Shown here one piece after another: positions 50,553 through 59,078 of a stretch of 64,000 bases of DNA (position 1 is its first letter; each line of letters starts with the position of its first letter). The notes below the pieces were generated by a model. It was not told the DNA's origin and searched no databases. It saw nothing but the letters and a program-made list of their open reading frames with translations. Source of the DNA: Micromonospora saelicesensis. Lineage in GTDB: Bacteria > Actinomycetota > Actinomycetes > Mycobacteriales > Micromonosporaceae. Location of the stretch: assembly GCF_900091575.1 (NCBI RefSeq), contig NZ_FMCR01000006.1, forward strand, positions 458,699 to 522,698. Reading direction: 5' to 3'. The position numbers and the translations under genes were made by a program.

Positions 50553-52250
50553 TCAGGAACGCAGCGCGCCCGGGGCGTCCGCCGGGACCGCCGGGTTCTT
50601 CGGGGGTACGGGCGACAGCCGGCGGTACGGGGACCCGAGCGTCGGGCGGGGGTCCTCATCGCCCTTGTTGGGCCAGAAGGACATCGCCCGTTCCGCCTGT
50701 GCGGTGATCGTCAGGGACGGGTTCACGCCCAGGTTGGCCGAGACGGCCGCGCCGTCGACCACGTGCAGCCCGGCGTGCCCGTACACCCGGTGCCAGGGGT
50801 CGATCACCCCGTCGGCCGGGGTGGCCCCGATGACCGCCCCGCCCAGGATGTGCGCGGTCATCGGGATGTCGAAGGGTTCGGTGAGCGAGCCACCGGGGGT
50901 GCCGCCGATCTCGTCGGCGAGCATCCGGGCGGCGGTGTTGCCGGCCGGGATCCAGGTGGGGCTGGGCGTGCCGTGGCCCGGGCCGGTGACCAACCTGCGG
51001 CCGAGCGGACCACGCCGCCACCGGGTGGTCAGTGAGTTGTCCGCGGACTGCATGACCAGGGCGATCACCGTCCGTTCCGACCAGCCGCGTACCGACAGCA
51101 TCCGCGCCGCCAACCGGGGCTGCCGCACGATGCTGCCCAGCCAGCGGCGGACCCGGTGCGGGCCGCCGTCGACCAGCAGCGACTGGAGCAACCCCATCGC
51201 GTTGGAGCCCCGCCCGTAGCGGACCGGCTCGATGTGGGTCTGCGGGTCGGGGTGGAACGAGCTGGTGATGGCCACCCCCTCGGTGTAGTCCAACCGCTCG
51301 GACCGGGCCCGTTGGCGTGGCACCGAGGCGCCGAGGATCGCCTCCGAGTTGGTCCGGGTCAGCTCGCCGAGGCGGGGCGAGAGCCCGGGTAGCGCACCGT
51401 CGGCCCGCATCCCGTGCAGCAGCCGCTGGGTGCCGAGCGCCCCGGCGGCGAAGACCACCTGATCGGCGTGGATGACCTGTCGAGCCTTGCGCAGCCAGGC
51501 GCCGGTGCGCTCGGTGTGCACCTCGTACCCACCGCCGTCGGCGGGCCGGACGGCGGTCACCGTGGTCAGCTGACGGACCGTGACCCCGAGCCGTTCGGCG
51601 AGCCAGAGGTAGTTCTTCACCAGTGTGTTCTTCGCCCCGTGCCGGCAGCCGGTCATGCACGAGCCGCAGTGCAGGCAGCCGGTGCGTTCCGGGCCGGCAC
51701 CGCCGAAGTACGGGTCGGCGATCCGCTGGCCGGGCCGGCCGATGTGCACGCCCACCGGGGTGGCGTGGAAGGTGTGCCCCACCCCCATCCGCTCGGCCAC
51801 CGCGAGCATGGCGCGGTCCGCACCGGTGTGCACCGGGTACGTGGTGACGCCGAGCATCCGTTTCGCCTGGTCGTAGTGGTGGGCCAACTCGTCGCGCCAG
51901 TCGGTGATGTCCCGCCACTGCGGGTCGCTGTAGAAGGCCGGCAGCGGTTCGTAGAGGGTGTTCGCGTAGACCAGCGAACCGCCGCCCACCCCGGCGCCGG
52001 AGAGCACCAGCACCCCGCCGCCGGATCGTCGGTCGCCCGGGCGGAGCAGAGTGAGCCGTTGGATGCCGTAGCAGCCCAGCTTCGGTGCCCAGAGGAACCG
52101 GCGGAGCCGCCAGGACGTCTGCGGGAACTCGTCGTCGGCGAAGCGGCGGCCGGCTTCCAGCACCGCGACCGAGTAGCCCTTCTCGGCCAGTCGGAGCGCG
52201 GTGACGCTGCCACCGAAGCCGGACCCGATGACGACCACGTCGTACCGCAT
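50553..52250 (-). CDS. choD: GMC-family FAD oxidoreductase, cholesterol-oxidase-like (ChoD-like)
   Basis: A 565-residue flavoprotein. The dinucleotide-binding motif DVVVIGSGFGGSVTALRLAEKGYSVAVLEAG starts at residue 4, GAGVGGGSLVYANTL lies near 95, and a cysteine cluster GCLHCGSCMTGCRHGAKNT lies near 205, which marks the Rv3409c/ChoD-like subgroup. The C-terminal GMC motif is HILGGAVIGATPADGVIDPWHRVYGHAGLHVVDGAAVSANLGVNPSLTITA. It is not preceded by a signal peptide. In M. tuberculosis choD neighbours guaB3 and guaB2; here it lies between guaA and those genes. True sterol oxidase activity of this subgroup is unproven. ATG at 52250; the 781-codon frame is not supported upstream. Confidence 0.82.
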   Translation of the reverse strand: MRYDVVVIGSGFGGSVTALRLAEKGYSVAVLEAGRRFADDEFPQTSWRLRRFLWAPKLGCYGIQRLTLLRPGDRRSGGGVLVLSGAGVGGGSLVYANTLYEPLPAFYSDPQWRDITDWRDELAHHYDQAKRMLGVTTYPVHTGADRAMLAVAERMGVGHTFHATPVGVHIGRPGQRIADPYFGGAGPERTGCLHCGSCMTGCRHGAKNTLVKNYLWLAERLGVTVRQLTTVTAVRPADGGGYEVHTERTGAWLRKARQVIHADQVVFAAGALGTQRLLHGMRADGALPGLSPRLGELTRTNSEAILGASVPRQRARSERLDYTEGVAITSSFHPDPQTHIEPVRYGRGSNAMGLLQSLLVDGGPHRVRRWLGSIVRQPRLAARMLSVRGWSERTVIALVMQSADNSLTTRWRRGPLGRRLVTGPGHGTPSPTWIPAGNTAARMLADEIGGTPGGSLTEPFDIPMTAHILGGAVIGATPADGVIDPWHRVYGHAGLHVVDGAAVSANLGVNPSLTITAQAERAMSFWPNKGDEDPRPTLGSPYRRLSPVPPKNPAVPADAPGALRS

Positions 52251-52395
52251 GCACGCATCATTACTCGCGAGTAGCGCTCGCGCCAGCGGCACTTTTCGCG
52301 CGATCATGCTCCGGCCGACCGACCCGGCGTCTCCCGGCCGCAACCCGGAGCACCCGTCGGAGCGTTGTTCACCAGACGGGTGGAAGGAATCCAGG

Positions 52396-53514
52396 ATGGT
52401 TCTCGGGTCGATGGCGCCGCGCCGACGGTGGCTGCTGCTGGGGTTGGCGGCCCTCGCCGTCGTCGCGCTGATCGCGGCCGGCACTGTGGTGATCACCCGG
52501 CTGACCGGGAACGACAAGCCGGGCGGCGCTCCGGTGGCCGGCTCACCGACCCCGTCGCCGATCGGCACGCCGACCCCGAGCCCCAGCGGCCCGCCGCCGG
52601 GCGCGGACATCACCGGCCCGCTCAACCTGCTGCTGGTCGGTGTGGACACCCGGGTCAGCGTGCCCGGCTGGGAGCCGCACTCGGACGCCGTGCTGGTACT
52701 CCACGTACCCAAGGGGTTGGATCGGGCGTACCTCTTCTCACTCCCCCGCGACCTGGTGGTGGACATCCCGGCGTTCCCGAAGGCCGGATACAAGGGCGGC
52801 AAGACCAAGCTCACGCACGCGATGAGCTTCGGCAGCCGGGTGCCGGGCAAACCCAAACAACCCAGCACGGCCCAGGGGTACGAGCTGCTGCGCAGCACTG
52901 TCAGCGGCTACACCGGGCTGCGCATCGACGCCGGCGCGGTGCTCACCTTCAATGGGTTCGACCGGCTGGTCAACGCCCTGGGCGGGGTGGACATCTACGT
53001 CGACCAGCGGGTCGAGTCGCTGCACCGCCGACCGGACGGCAAGTACCGGGAGAGCGCGCCGGGCGGGTACAAGGGGCCGCAGCAGGTGTACGAGAAGGGC
53101 GAGCAGCACCTCAACGGCTGGCAGGCGCTGGACTACTCGCGGCAGCGCTACATCACCGGCGGTGACTACGCACGGCAGCGCCACCAGCAGCAGCTGATCC
53201 GGGCGATGACCCGCAAGATCCTGGACGAGGGCCTGGCCCGGCAGCCGGAGCGCGTCGACCAGGTGGTCTCCGCGCTGGGCGACACGCTGGTCTACGTGGG
53301 CGGGCGCCGGATCGTGGACATCGCGTACGCCCTCAGTGGCCTGCCGGAGAACCGTTTCACGCTGGTCGGGCTGCCCGGTTCCGGCGTCGGCAAGGGCAGT
53401 GCCTACCGGGGTGAACAGCTGACCAGCGAGGGCCGGAAGTTCCTCACCGAACTCCGCGCCGGCCGTGCCGACGCCTACCTGGCCGCCCACCCCGCCCTGG
53501 TCGTCAAGAACTGA
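52396..53514 (+). CDS. LytR-CpsA-Psr (LCP) family phosphotransferase
   Basis: A 372-residue cell-envelope protein that likely transfers glycopolymers to peptidoglycan. A short cytoplasmic start (MVLGSMAPRRR) precedes one transmembrane helix (WLLLGLAALAVVALIAAGTVVITRL), then a Pro/Thr/Ser linker. The LCP domain has LNLLLVGVDTR near 78, HSDAVLVLHV, LFSLPRDLVVDIP near 115 with the conserved Arg-Asp, and the GxxDYxRxR region LDYSRQRYITGGDYARQRHQQQL near 240. GGAAGGA lies 7 bases before the ATG. It is convergent with an M1 peptidase gene, with only 6 bases between stops. Confidence 0.92.
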   Translation: MVLGSMAPRRRWLLLGLAALAVVALIAAGTVVITRLTGNDKPGGAPVAGSPTPSPIGTPTPSPSGPPPGADITGPLNLLLVGVDTRVSVPGWEPHSDAVLVLHVPKGLDRAYLFSLPRDLVVDIPAFPKAGYKGGKTKLTHAMSFGSRVPGKPKQPSTAQGYELLRSTVSGYTGLRIDAGAVLTFNGFDRLVNALGGVDIYVDQRVESLHRRPDGKYRESAPGGYKGPQQVYEKGEQHLNGWQALDYSRQRYITGGDYARQRHQQQLIRAMTRKILDEGLARQPERVDQVVSALGDTLVYVGGRRIVDIAYALSGLPENRFTLVGLPGSGVGKGSAYRGEQLTSEGRKFLTELRAGRADAYLAAHPALVVKN

Positions 53515-53523
53515 CCCGGGTCA
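53512..53523. repeat. Palindrome TGACCCGGGTCA joining two convergent stop codons
   Basis: A perfect 12-base palindrome has as its ends the TGA of the LCP gene (53512-53514) and the TGA of the M1 peptidase gene read on the minus strand (53521-53523). A similar arrangement, TGAGC-GGC-GCTCA, joins the stops of the PspC gene and guaA at 48920-48932. Confidence 0.85.
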
Positions 53524-54978
53524 GAGCCGCTTGGGCAGGGCCGGCTTCCTCGTGCCGTAGAGCCAGGCGTCGAAGATCGCGTCGAGCTGCTTGCCGGAGA
53601 TCCGCTCGGCCAGGGCCACGAACTCGGGCGTGGTGGCGACGCCGTCGCGCTTCTCCGCCGCCCAGGTCTTGAGGATCTCGAAGAACGCCTTGTCACCGAC
53701 GGCCACCCGCAGGGCGTGCAGGGTCATCCCGCCGCGCTGGTAGACCGACTCGCTGAACAGCTTCTCCGCGCCCGGCTTGCCCGGCGGCGTCTGCCACACT
53801 TGAGCGGACATTCTGGCGTACCGGCTGTCGAACGCCTCCTTGGCGGTGTACGCCTTGGTGTGCTCGGCCCAGAGCCACTCCGCGTACGTCGCGAAGCCCT
53901 CGTTGAGCCAGATGTCCTCCCACTTGGCCAACGCGACGCTGTCGCCGAACCACTGGTGGGCCAGCTCGTGGGCGACGACCTCGGTGTTCTCGCCCTGCCG
54001 GAAGAAGCTCGCCGCGTAGACCGGTCGGCTCTGCGTCTCCAGGGCGTAGGAGATCCGGCTGTCGGAGATCACCACCCCGCCGTACGCGTCGAACGGGTAC
54101 GGCCCGAACACACTCTCCAGGTAGTCGGCCACCGCGACGGTCTGCGCGATGGACGCGTCCGCGTTGCCCTTGGCCTCGGTGGTGGTGACCGCGTTGTAGA
54201 CCGGGCGGCCCTTGTGCTCGCCCGTGGTGATCCGGAACTTGCCGATCACCAGCGTGCTCAGATAGCTGGCCATCGGCGACTTCTCCGACCACTTCCAGGT
54301 GGTCCAACCGCCCGTGCTGGTCTTCCCGCCGGGAACGCCGTTGCTGATGGCGGTCAGGCCGTCCGGAACGGTGACCTCGAAGTCGTAGGCCGCCTTGTCC
54401 GACGGGTGGTCGTTGACCGGGAACCAGGTGCTGGCCGACTCGGGCTGGCCCAGCGCGATGGCACCGTCGGCGGTGTGCAGAAAGCCGCCGTCACCGAGCG
54501 TCTCGTTCTTCAGCGGCTTCGGCTTGCCCGCGTAGGTGAGCTCGGCGACGAACCCGTTGCCGTTGATGAGGCCGGAAGCCGGCTTGATCACCAACTCGTT
54601 CCGCTTGCGGCTGTGGGTCGCCGGTGCGCCGTCCACGGTGACCGCGCTGACGGTCAGACCGGCCAGGTCGAGGTTGAACGTCGACAGGTCGGCCGTCGCG
54701 GTGGCCCGCACTGTGGTCGTACCGGTCAACTGGTCCTTGGCCGGGTCGTAGCGCACCTTCACCGTGTACCGCGCGACGTCGTAGCCGCCGTTGCCGTAGG
54801 TCGGGAAGTAGGCGTCGCCGACCCCGTCGGCGCCCGCGGTGAACGTCCGCGCCGGCGTGGGGGACGCGCTCGGTGGTGGGGCCGTCTCCGGGCCCGCCGA
54901 GTCGCATCCGGACAGTGCGAGCGCACCGGTCACCAGCAGGCCGGCAGCCACTCGCAGTCTGTGCCGCGTCCCCCGCAT
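53521..54978 (-). CDS. M1-family metallopeptidase lipoprotein (first copy)
   Basis: A 485-residue secreted aminopeptidase-type enzyme. The lipobox LALSGC places the lipidated cysteine near residue 25, followed by a Pro/Ser-rich linker. The gluzincin motif HELAHQWFGDSV (HExxH) lies near 310 and the third zinc ligand is in WLNEGFATYAEWLW 18 residues on; the exopeptidase-type GxMxN motif is not obvious. ATG at 54978 with AAAGGG six bases upstream is chosen over GTG at 54996. It is the downstream member of a tandem pair with 55089-56492. Confidence 0.88.
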   Translation of the reverse strand: MRGTRHRLRVAAGLLVTGALALSGCDSAGPETAPPPSASPTPARTFTAGADGVGDAYFPTYGNGGYDVARYTVKVRYDPAKDQLTGTTTVRATATADLSTFNLDLAGLTVSAVTVDGAPATHSRKRNELVIKPASGLINGNGFVAELTYAGKPKPLKNETLGDGGFLHTADGAIALGQPESASTWFPVNDHPSDKAAYDFEVTVPDGLTAISNGVPGGKTSTGGWTTWKWSEKSPMASYLSTLVIGKFRITTGEHKGRPVYNAVTTTEAKGNADASIAQTVAVADYLESVFGPYPFDAYGGVVISDSRISYALETQSRPVYAASFFRQGENTEVVAHELAHQWFGDSVALAKWEDIWLNEGFATYAEWLWAEHTKAYTAKEAFDSRYARMSAQVWQTPPGKPGAEKLFSESVYQRGGMTLHALRVAVGDKAFFEILKTWAAEKRDGVATTPEFVALAERISGKQLDAIFDAWLYGTRKPALPKRL

Positions 54979-55088
54979 CCCACACCCTTTCCGCACGGTG
55001 GCCGGTGACGGCCTCCGCTGTTCCGTGCGAACGGGCGCCTACCCGCCGTTCGCAGGCGGCAGCATATCGACCGGGCAGCGGGGCCGGG

Positions 55089-56492
55089 TCACGGCAGTGT
55101 GGGTGCCGACCCGCCCACCAACCAGGCGTCGAAGAGCGGACGCAGTTGCCGCCCGGCGACCCGCTCGGCCAGCGCGACGAGGTCCGCGGTGGTCGCGTTG
55201 CCCGCCGCCCGCTCGGTGGTCCAGGTACGCAGGATGCGGAAGAAGAGGTCGTCACCGACGGTCCGGCGCAACGCGTGCACGGCGAGCGCCCCGCGCTTGT
55301 AGACGGCCGAGCCGAACATCTGCTCCCGGCCCGGCTCGACCGACGGCTGCGTCCAGTCGGTCGCCGCGTACTGGATCTCGAAGTTGCGCTGGGCGGTCCG
55401 GCCGCCGTCGTGCTCCTCCCACAGCCACTCGGCGTAGCTGGCGAAGCCCTCGTTGAGCCAGATGTCGCCCCACCTGGTCAGCGACACGCTGTCGCCGAAC
55501 CACTGGTGCGCCAGCTCGTGTGCGACGACGCTCGGGTTCGGCCGGTCGTCCGCAAAGAAGCCGGGCCCGTAGACCGGCCGGGACTGGGTCTCCAGCGCGT
55601 ACCCGATCCGGTCGTCGGCGATCACGATCCCCCCGTACGAGTCGAACGGGTAGGGGCCGAAGCGGCTGGCCAGGAAGTCGACGATCGCACCGGTGCGGGC
55701 CAGCGAGGTGGCCGCGCCGCCGGTCGCCGGCAGGCTCGCGGCCACCGCCGTGACCATCGGCCGGCCGGCGTGCGTGCCGGTCACCACCCGATAGTCACCG
55801 ATCACGAGAGTGCTCAGGTAGCTGGCCATCGGGGCGCGCTCCGACCAGCGCCAGGTGGTCCAGCCGTCGGCACTGCTCTTCGGCCCGGGTACGCCGTTGC
55901 TCAGCGCGGCCAGGCCGTCCGGGACGGTCACCGCCAGGTCGTAGGTGGCCTTGTCCGACGGGTGGTCGTTCACCGGGAACCAGGTGGCGGCCGAGTCGGG
56001 TTGGCCGAGCGCCACCGCGCCGTCGGCGGTGTGCAGGAAACCGCCGCTGCCCAACGCACCGTCGTCGACCGCAGTGGGGACGCCCGCGTACTCGACGGTC
56101 ACTGTGAACTGCCGGCCGCGCGGCAGTCCGTCGCGGGGCGTCACCACCAGCTCGCCGTCGCCGCGTCGGTGCTCGGCCGCCGCGTCACCCACGCTGACCG
56201 CGCGGACCTCCAGGCCGGTCAGGTCGAGGTTGAACCGGGACAGGTCCTGCGTGGCGGTGGCCGTGATGACGGCTCGACCGCTCAGCCGGTCGGTCGACGG
56301 GTCGTAGCGGACGTCGAGGCCGTAGTGCCCGACGTCGTAACCGCCATTGCCGTGCCCCGGCACGTAGGGGTCGCCGGCATCGGCGGCACCGGGCCGGAAG
56401 CCGTCGCGGTCATCGCCCGTACAACCGGTGGCGGCCAGCCCGATCGCGCAGGTCAGCGCGGCTACGCGCAGTCTCCGTCCGGTCAGGACCAT
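55089..56492 (-). CDS. M1-family metallopeptidase lipoprotein (second copy)
   Basis: A 467-residue paralogue of the preceding protein, with the same order of blocks: lipobox AATGC near residue 24, GNGGYDVGHYGLDVRYDPSTDRLSG, FNLDLTGLEVRAVSV, TWFPVNDHPSDKATYD, HELAHQWFGDSVSLTRWGDIWLNEGFASYAEWLW. Both catalytic motifs are intact. AGGAGG seven bases before the ATG at 56492 favours it over GTG at 56498. The 110-base spacing suggests co-transcription with the first copy. The pair probably acts at the outer face of the membrane. Confidence 0.88.
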   Translation of the reverse strand: MVLTGRRLRVAALTCAIGLAATGCTGDDRDGFRPGAADAGDPYVPGHGNGGYDVGHYGLDVRYDPSTDRLSGRAVITATATQDLSRFNLDLTGLEVRAVSVGDAAAEHRRGDGELVVTPRDGLPRGRQFTVTVEYAGVPTAVDDGALGSGGFLHTADGAVALGQPDSAATWFPVNDHPSDKATYDLAVTVPDGLAALSNGVPGPKSSADGWTTWRWSERAPMASYLSTLVIGDYRVVTGTHAGRPMVTAVAASLPATGGAATSLARTGAIVDFLASRFGPYPFDSYGGIVIADDRIGYALETQSRPVYGPGFFADDRPNPSVVAHELAHQWFGDSVSLTRWGDIWLNEGFASYAEWLWEEHDGGRTAQRNFEIQYAATDWTQPSVEPGREQMFGSAVYKRGALAVHALRRTVGDDLFFRILRTWTTERAAGNATTADLVALAERVAGRQLRPLFDAWLVGGSAPTLP

Positions 56493-56643
56493 GCCCACCC
56501 CTCCTGCGGCGTCCGGCCTCCTGCGGCGTTGCGGCCTTCTGCCGCGTTCCGGTCAGGACGAGCGTAGTCAGCATCGCGGGCCGCGCGGCCGGTATCGACG
56601 ATCATCAGTAACTTTCGTTGAATCAAACAAAAGCTGCTGTCGA

Positions 56644-56660
56644 TCGAACCTTTCTTTCGA
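56644..56660. promoter_or_regulatory. Weak inverted repeat upstream of the Tat-exported TIM-barrel gene
   Basis: TCGAA-N7-TTCGA lies 53 bases before the ATG at 56713, in an unusually AT-rich stretch (56608-56672). A second imperfect symmetry (TTTCGTT-gaatc-AAACAAA) lies at about 56613-56631. Both may be operators of a sugar regulator, or simply part of the promoter. Confidence 0.3.
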
Positions 56661-56712
56661 CTTAGACCGACGTTAGTGTCTGTCTCCGACCACCGTCGCG
56701 AAAGGTGGAACC

Positions 56713-57828
56713 ATGCCAGACCACACCGCCCCCGACGCCACCCCCACCGGCCGGCTCAGCCGCCGATCCCTGCTCGCCGCCTCCGCCGGCGCTGCCGCCG
56801 CGATCGGCGCGGCCGGCCTACCCGTCCTCGCCACCGGCACCCCCGCGCTCGCCAACCCCGGCAACGCGAGCAAGCTGCGGGTGGAGCCGCTGATCCCGGC
56901 CAGGAACCGCGGCATCATCCTCTACAGCGTCCGCGACCGGATCACCGCCGCGCCCGACGACAGCGGGGTGCCGTACGGCTTCGAGCGCGTCCTCGCCCGA
57001 CTCGCCGAGATCGGCTACAAGGAGATCGAGTTCGCCGGCTACACCCAGAGCACCGAGATCCTGGGCCGGCAGATCACCCCCGCCGAGATCCGCAAGATCC
57101 TCGACGACAACGGTCTGGTGGCCAACGGCACTCACGCCTCGATCCAGCCGGCCACCTTCCAGCAACAGCTGGACATCGCCGAGGAACTCGGGATGAAGAA
57201 CATCGGCACCGGCAGCGACCCGACCAGCAGCGCGTACAAGGCCGAGTGGGACGCCGCCGCGGACATCTGGAACGAGCTGGGCCGGCAGGCCAGGGCCCGG
57301 GGCATGCGGCTCTACACGCACAACCACGACGCCGCGTACAGCTTCCTGATCGACCGGGGCCCGCGCGACGCGCAGGGCCGGCAGACCCGGTCCTCCGGCA
57401 TCCGCCGACTGGAGTACTTCTTCGAGATCACCGACCCGCGGTACGTCTTCTTCGAGCTGGACATCTACTGGGCCTACGTGGCCCGTTACAAGCACCAGAA
57501 GTACGTCAACCCGGCCGGCCAGGAGGTGACCGACCTGTTCGACCCGATCCTCACCGTGGCCGACCGGACCACCCGGTTCCCGCTCTTCCACGCCAAGGAC
57601 GGCGACCGGGACACCAGCGTGCCCAACGGGTACCAGATGACCCCGCTGGGCGACGGCGACCTCAACTTCCAGCAGTTCTTCCAGACCATCGGCGAGCGCA
57701 ACTTCCACCACGCCAACTGGGAGATGGACACCGCCCCCGGCGGCGCGGACAACAAGGGCCAGTCGCTCGACTTCGCGGCGACCAGCTACCGCAACATGTC
57801 CGACCTGACCATCTACGTGGAGAAGTGA
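56713..57828 (+). CDS. Tat-exported sugar-phosphate isomerase/epimerase-like TIM-barrel protein
   Basis: A 371-residue protein. The N-terminus has a twin-arginine signal (GRLSRRSLLAASAGAAAAIGAAGLPVLATGTPALA), cleavage likely after ALA near residue 47. The mature part resembles the xylose-isomerase-like AP endonuclease 2 superfamily: LARLAEIGYKEIEFAGYT, DNGLVANGTHASI, LYTHNHDAAY, VFFELDIYWAY, FPLFHAKDGD and NFHHANWEMDTA, which supply the usual His, Glu and Asp metal ligands. Exported members of this family are often linked to carbohydrate or inositol breakdown, but the substrate is unknown. The 15-base repeat at its stop is described separately. Confidence 0.85.
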   Translation: MPDHTAPDATPTGRLSRRSLLAASAGAAAAIGAAGLPVLATGTPALANPGNASKLRVEPLIPARNRGIILYSVRDRITAAPDDSGVPYGFERVLARLAEIGYKEIEFAGYTQSTEILGRQITPAEIRKILDDNGLVANGTHASIQPATFQQQLDIAEELGMKNIGTGSDPTSSAYKAEWDAAADIWNELGRQARARGMRLYTHNHDAAYSFLIDRGPRDAQGRQTRSSGIRRLEYFFEITDPRYVFFELDIYWAYVARYKHQKYVNPAGQEVTDLFDPILTVADRTTRFPLFHAKDGDRDTSVPNGYQMTPLGDGDLNFQQFFQTIGERNFHHANWEMDTAPGGADNKGQSLDFAATSYRNMSDLTIYVEK

Positions 57829-57869
57829 CTCCCGGCTGAGTGACTCCCGGCTGAGTGACTCCCGGCTGA
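57825..57869 (+). repeat. Triplicated 15-base unit carrying the stop codon
   Basis: GTGACTCCCGGCTGA occurs three times without gaps at 57825-57839, 57840-57854 and 57855-57869. The first TGA (57826-57828) ends the TIM-barrel gene. The unit is five codons, so each copy brings further TGA codons in the same frame. Confidence 0.95.
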
Positions 57870-57877
57870 ACGCGGCG

Positions 57878-57910
57878 AAGGCCGGCCCCGCACCAGGCGG
57901 GGCCGGCCTT
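57878..57910. terminator. Bidirectional terminator between the TIM-barrel gene and guaB3
   Basis: A perfect 13-base stem (AAGGCCGGCCCCG at 57878-57890 and complement at 57898-57910) with a 7-base loop lies 20 bases past the guaB3 stop. Confidence 0.85.
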
Positions 57911-57929
57911 CCGGCGTCTGACGGATCGG

Positions 57930-59048
57930 TCAGCGGTCGAGGACCAGACCGACCTTCTGGAACTCCTTCAGGTCGCGGTAACCGCACTTGGCCATCGCCC
58001 GACGCAGCCCACCGAACAGGTTGAGCTGGCCGTCGGCCTCGTCCGCCGGCCCGAAGAGCAGCTGCTCCATCGACCCGAGCGGCTCACCGGAGACCTCGAA
58101 GGCACCCCGGGGCAGCGACGGGTGGCTCGCCGCCGAGTGCCACCAGGCACCACCGGCGGGGGCCTCGTCGCAGAGCGACAGCGGCTCACCGAGCATCACC
58201 GCGTCCGCACCGCAGCCGAGCGCCTTGGCGATGTCGCCCGAGGTCTGGATGTCACCGTCGGCGATCAGGTGCACGTACCGGCCGCCGGTCTCGTCCAGGT
58301 AGTCACGGCGGGCCGCCGCGGCGTCGGCGATCGCGGTGGCCATCGGCACCCGGATGCCCAGCACCGACTCGGTGGTTGACCACTCGTCGCCACCAATGCC
58401 CACGATCACGCCGGCCGCGCCGGTACGCATCAGGTGCAGCGCCGTCTTGTAGTCGGTGCAGCCACCGACGATCACCGGCAGGTCGAGGTCGGCGATGAAC
58501 TCCTTGAGGTTCAGCGGCTCATCAGTGGTCGACACGTGCTCGGCCGAGACGATGGTGCCCTGGATGACCAGGATGTCCACCCCGGCGTCCAGGATCACCG
58601 GCGCCAGCGCGAGGGTGTGCTGCGGGGAGACCCGCACCGCCACCGTGCCGCCACCGGCGCGCAGCTCGCGGACCCGCTCCGCGATCAGGTCCGGACGGAT
58701 CGGCTCGGCGTACACCTCCTGGAGCCGCTTGGTGGCGCGGGCCTCCTCGTCGAGGCCAGCCAGCTCGTCCAGCACCTTGGTCGGGTTCTCGTAGCGGGTC
58801 CAGAGCCCCTCGACGTTGAGCACGCCGAGGCCGCCGAGCTGACCGAGCCGCACCGCCGAGGCCGGGCTCATGGTGGCGTCGGAGGGGTGGCCGACGCACG
58901 GAATGCCGAACGGGTACGCGTCGAGCTGCCAGGAGGTCGACACGTCGTCGACGTCCCGGGTACGGCGGCTCGGCACGATGGCGATGTCGTCCAGGTGGTA
59001 GCCGCGCTGCGCGGTCTTGCCCAGCCCGATCTCGACCACGTCACGCAT
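57930..59048 (-). CDS. guaB3: GuaB3 family IMP-dehydrogenase-related protein
   Basis: A 372-residue TIM-barrel protein of the IMPDH/GMP reductase superfamily without CBS domains. It begins MRDVVEIGLGKTAQRGYHLDDIAIVPSRRTRD, followed by the barrel (SAVRLGQLGGLGVLNVEGLWTRYEN, IVGGCTDYKTALHLMRTGAAGVIVGIGGDEWSTTESVLGI). The loop that holds the catalytic cysteine in GuaB (GAICTT) reads IVGIGGDEWSTTE here and lacks a cysteine. Its position 30 bases downstream of guaB on the same strand is the conserved actinobacterial arrangement. The actual reaction is unknown. Confidence 0.92.
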   Translation of the reverse strand: MRDVVEIGLGKTAQRGYHLDDIAIVPSRRTRDVDDVSTSWQLDAYPFGIPCVGHPSDATMSPASAVRLGQLGGLGVLNVEGLWTRYENPTKVLDELAGLDEEARATKRLQEVYAEPIRPDLIAERVRELRAGGGTVAVRVSPQHTLALAPVILDAGVDILVIQGTIVSAEHVSTTDEPLNLKEFIADLDLPVIVGGCTDYKTALHLMRTGAAGVIVGIGGDEWSTTESVLGIRVPMATAIADAAAARRDYLDETGGRYVHLIADGDIQTSGDIAKALGCGADAVMLGEPLSLCDEAPAGGAWWHSAASHPSLPRGAFEVSGEPLGSMEQLLFGPADEADGQLNLFGGLRRAMAKCGYRDLKEFQKVGLVLDR

Positions 59049-59078
59049 GGGGGACTCCAGGTGGTTGGGGGTGTTGGG

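Noticed and set aside
50553..52898. Extended 781-codon version of the ChoD-like gene
   Set aside because: The extra N-terminal part is antisense to the LCP gene, and the dinucleotide-binding motif begins four residues after the ATG at 52250.
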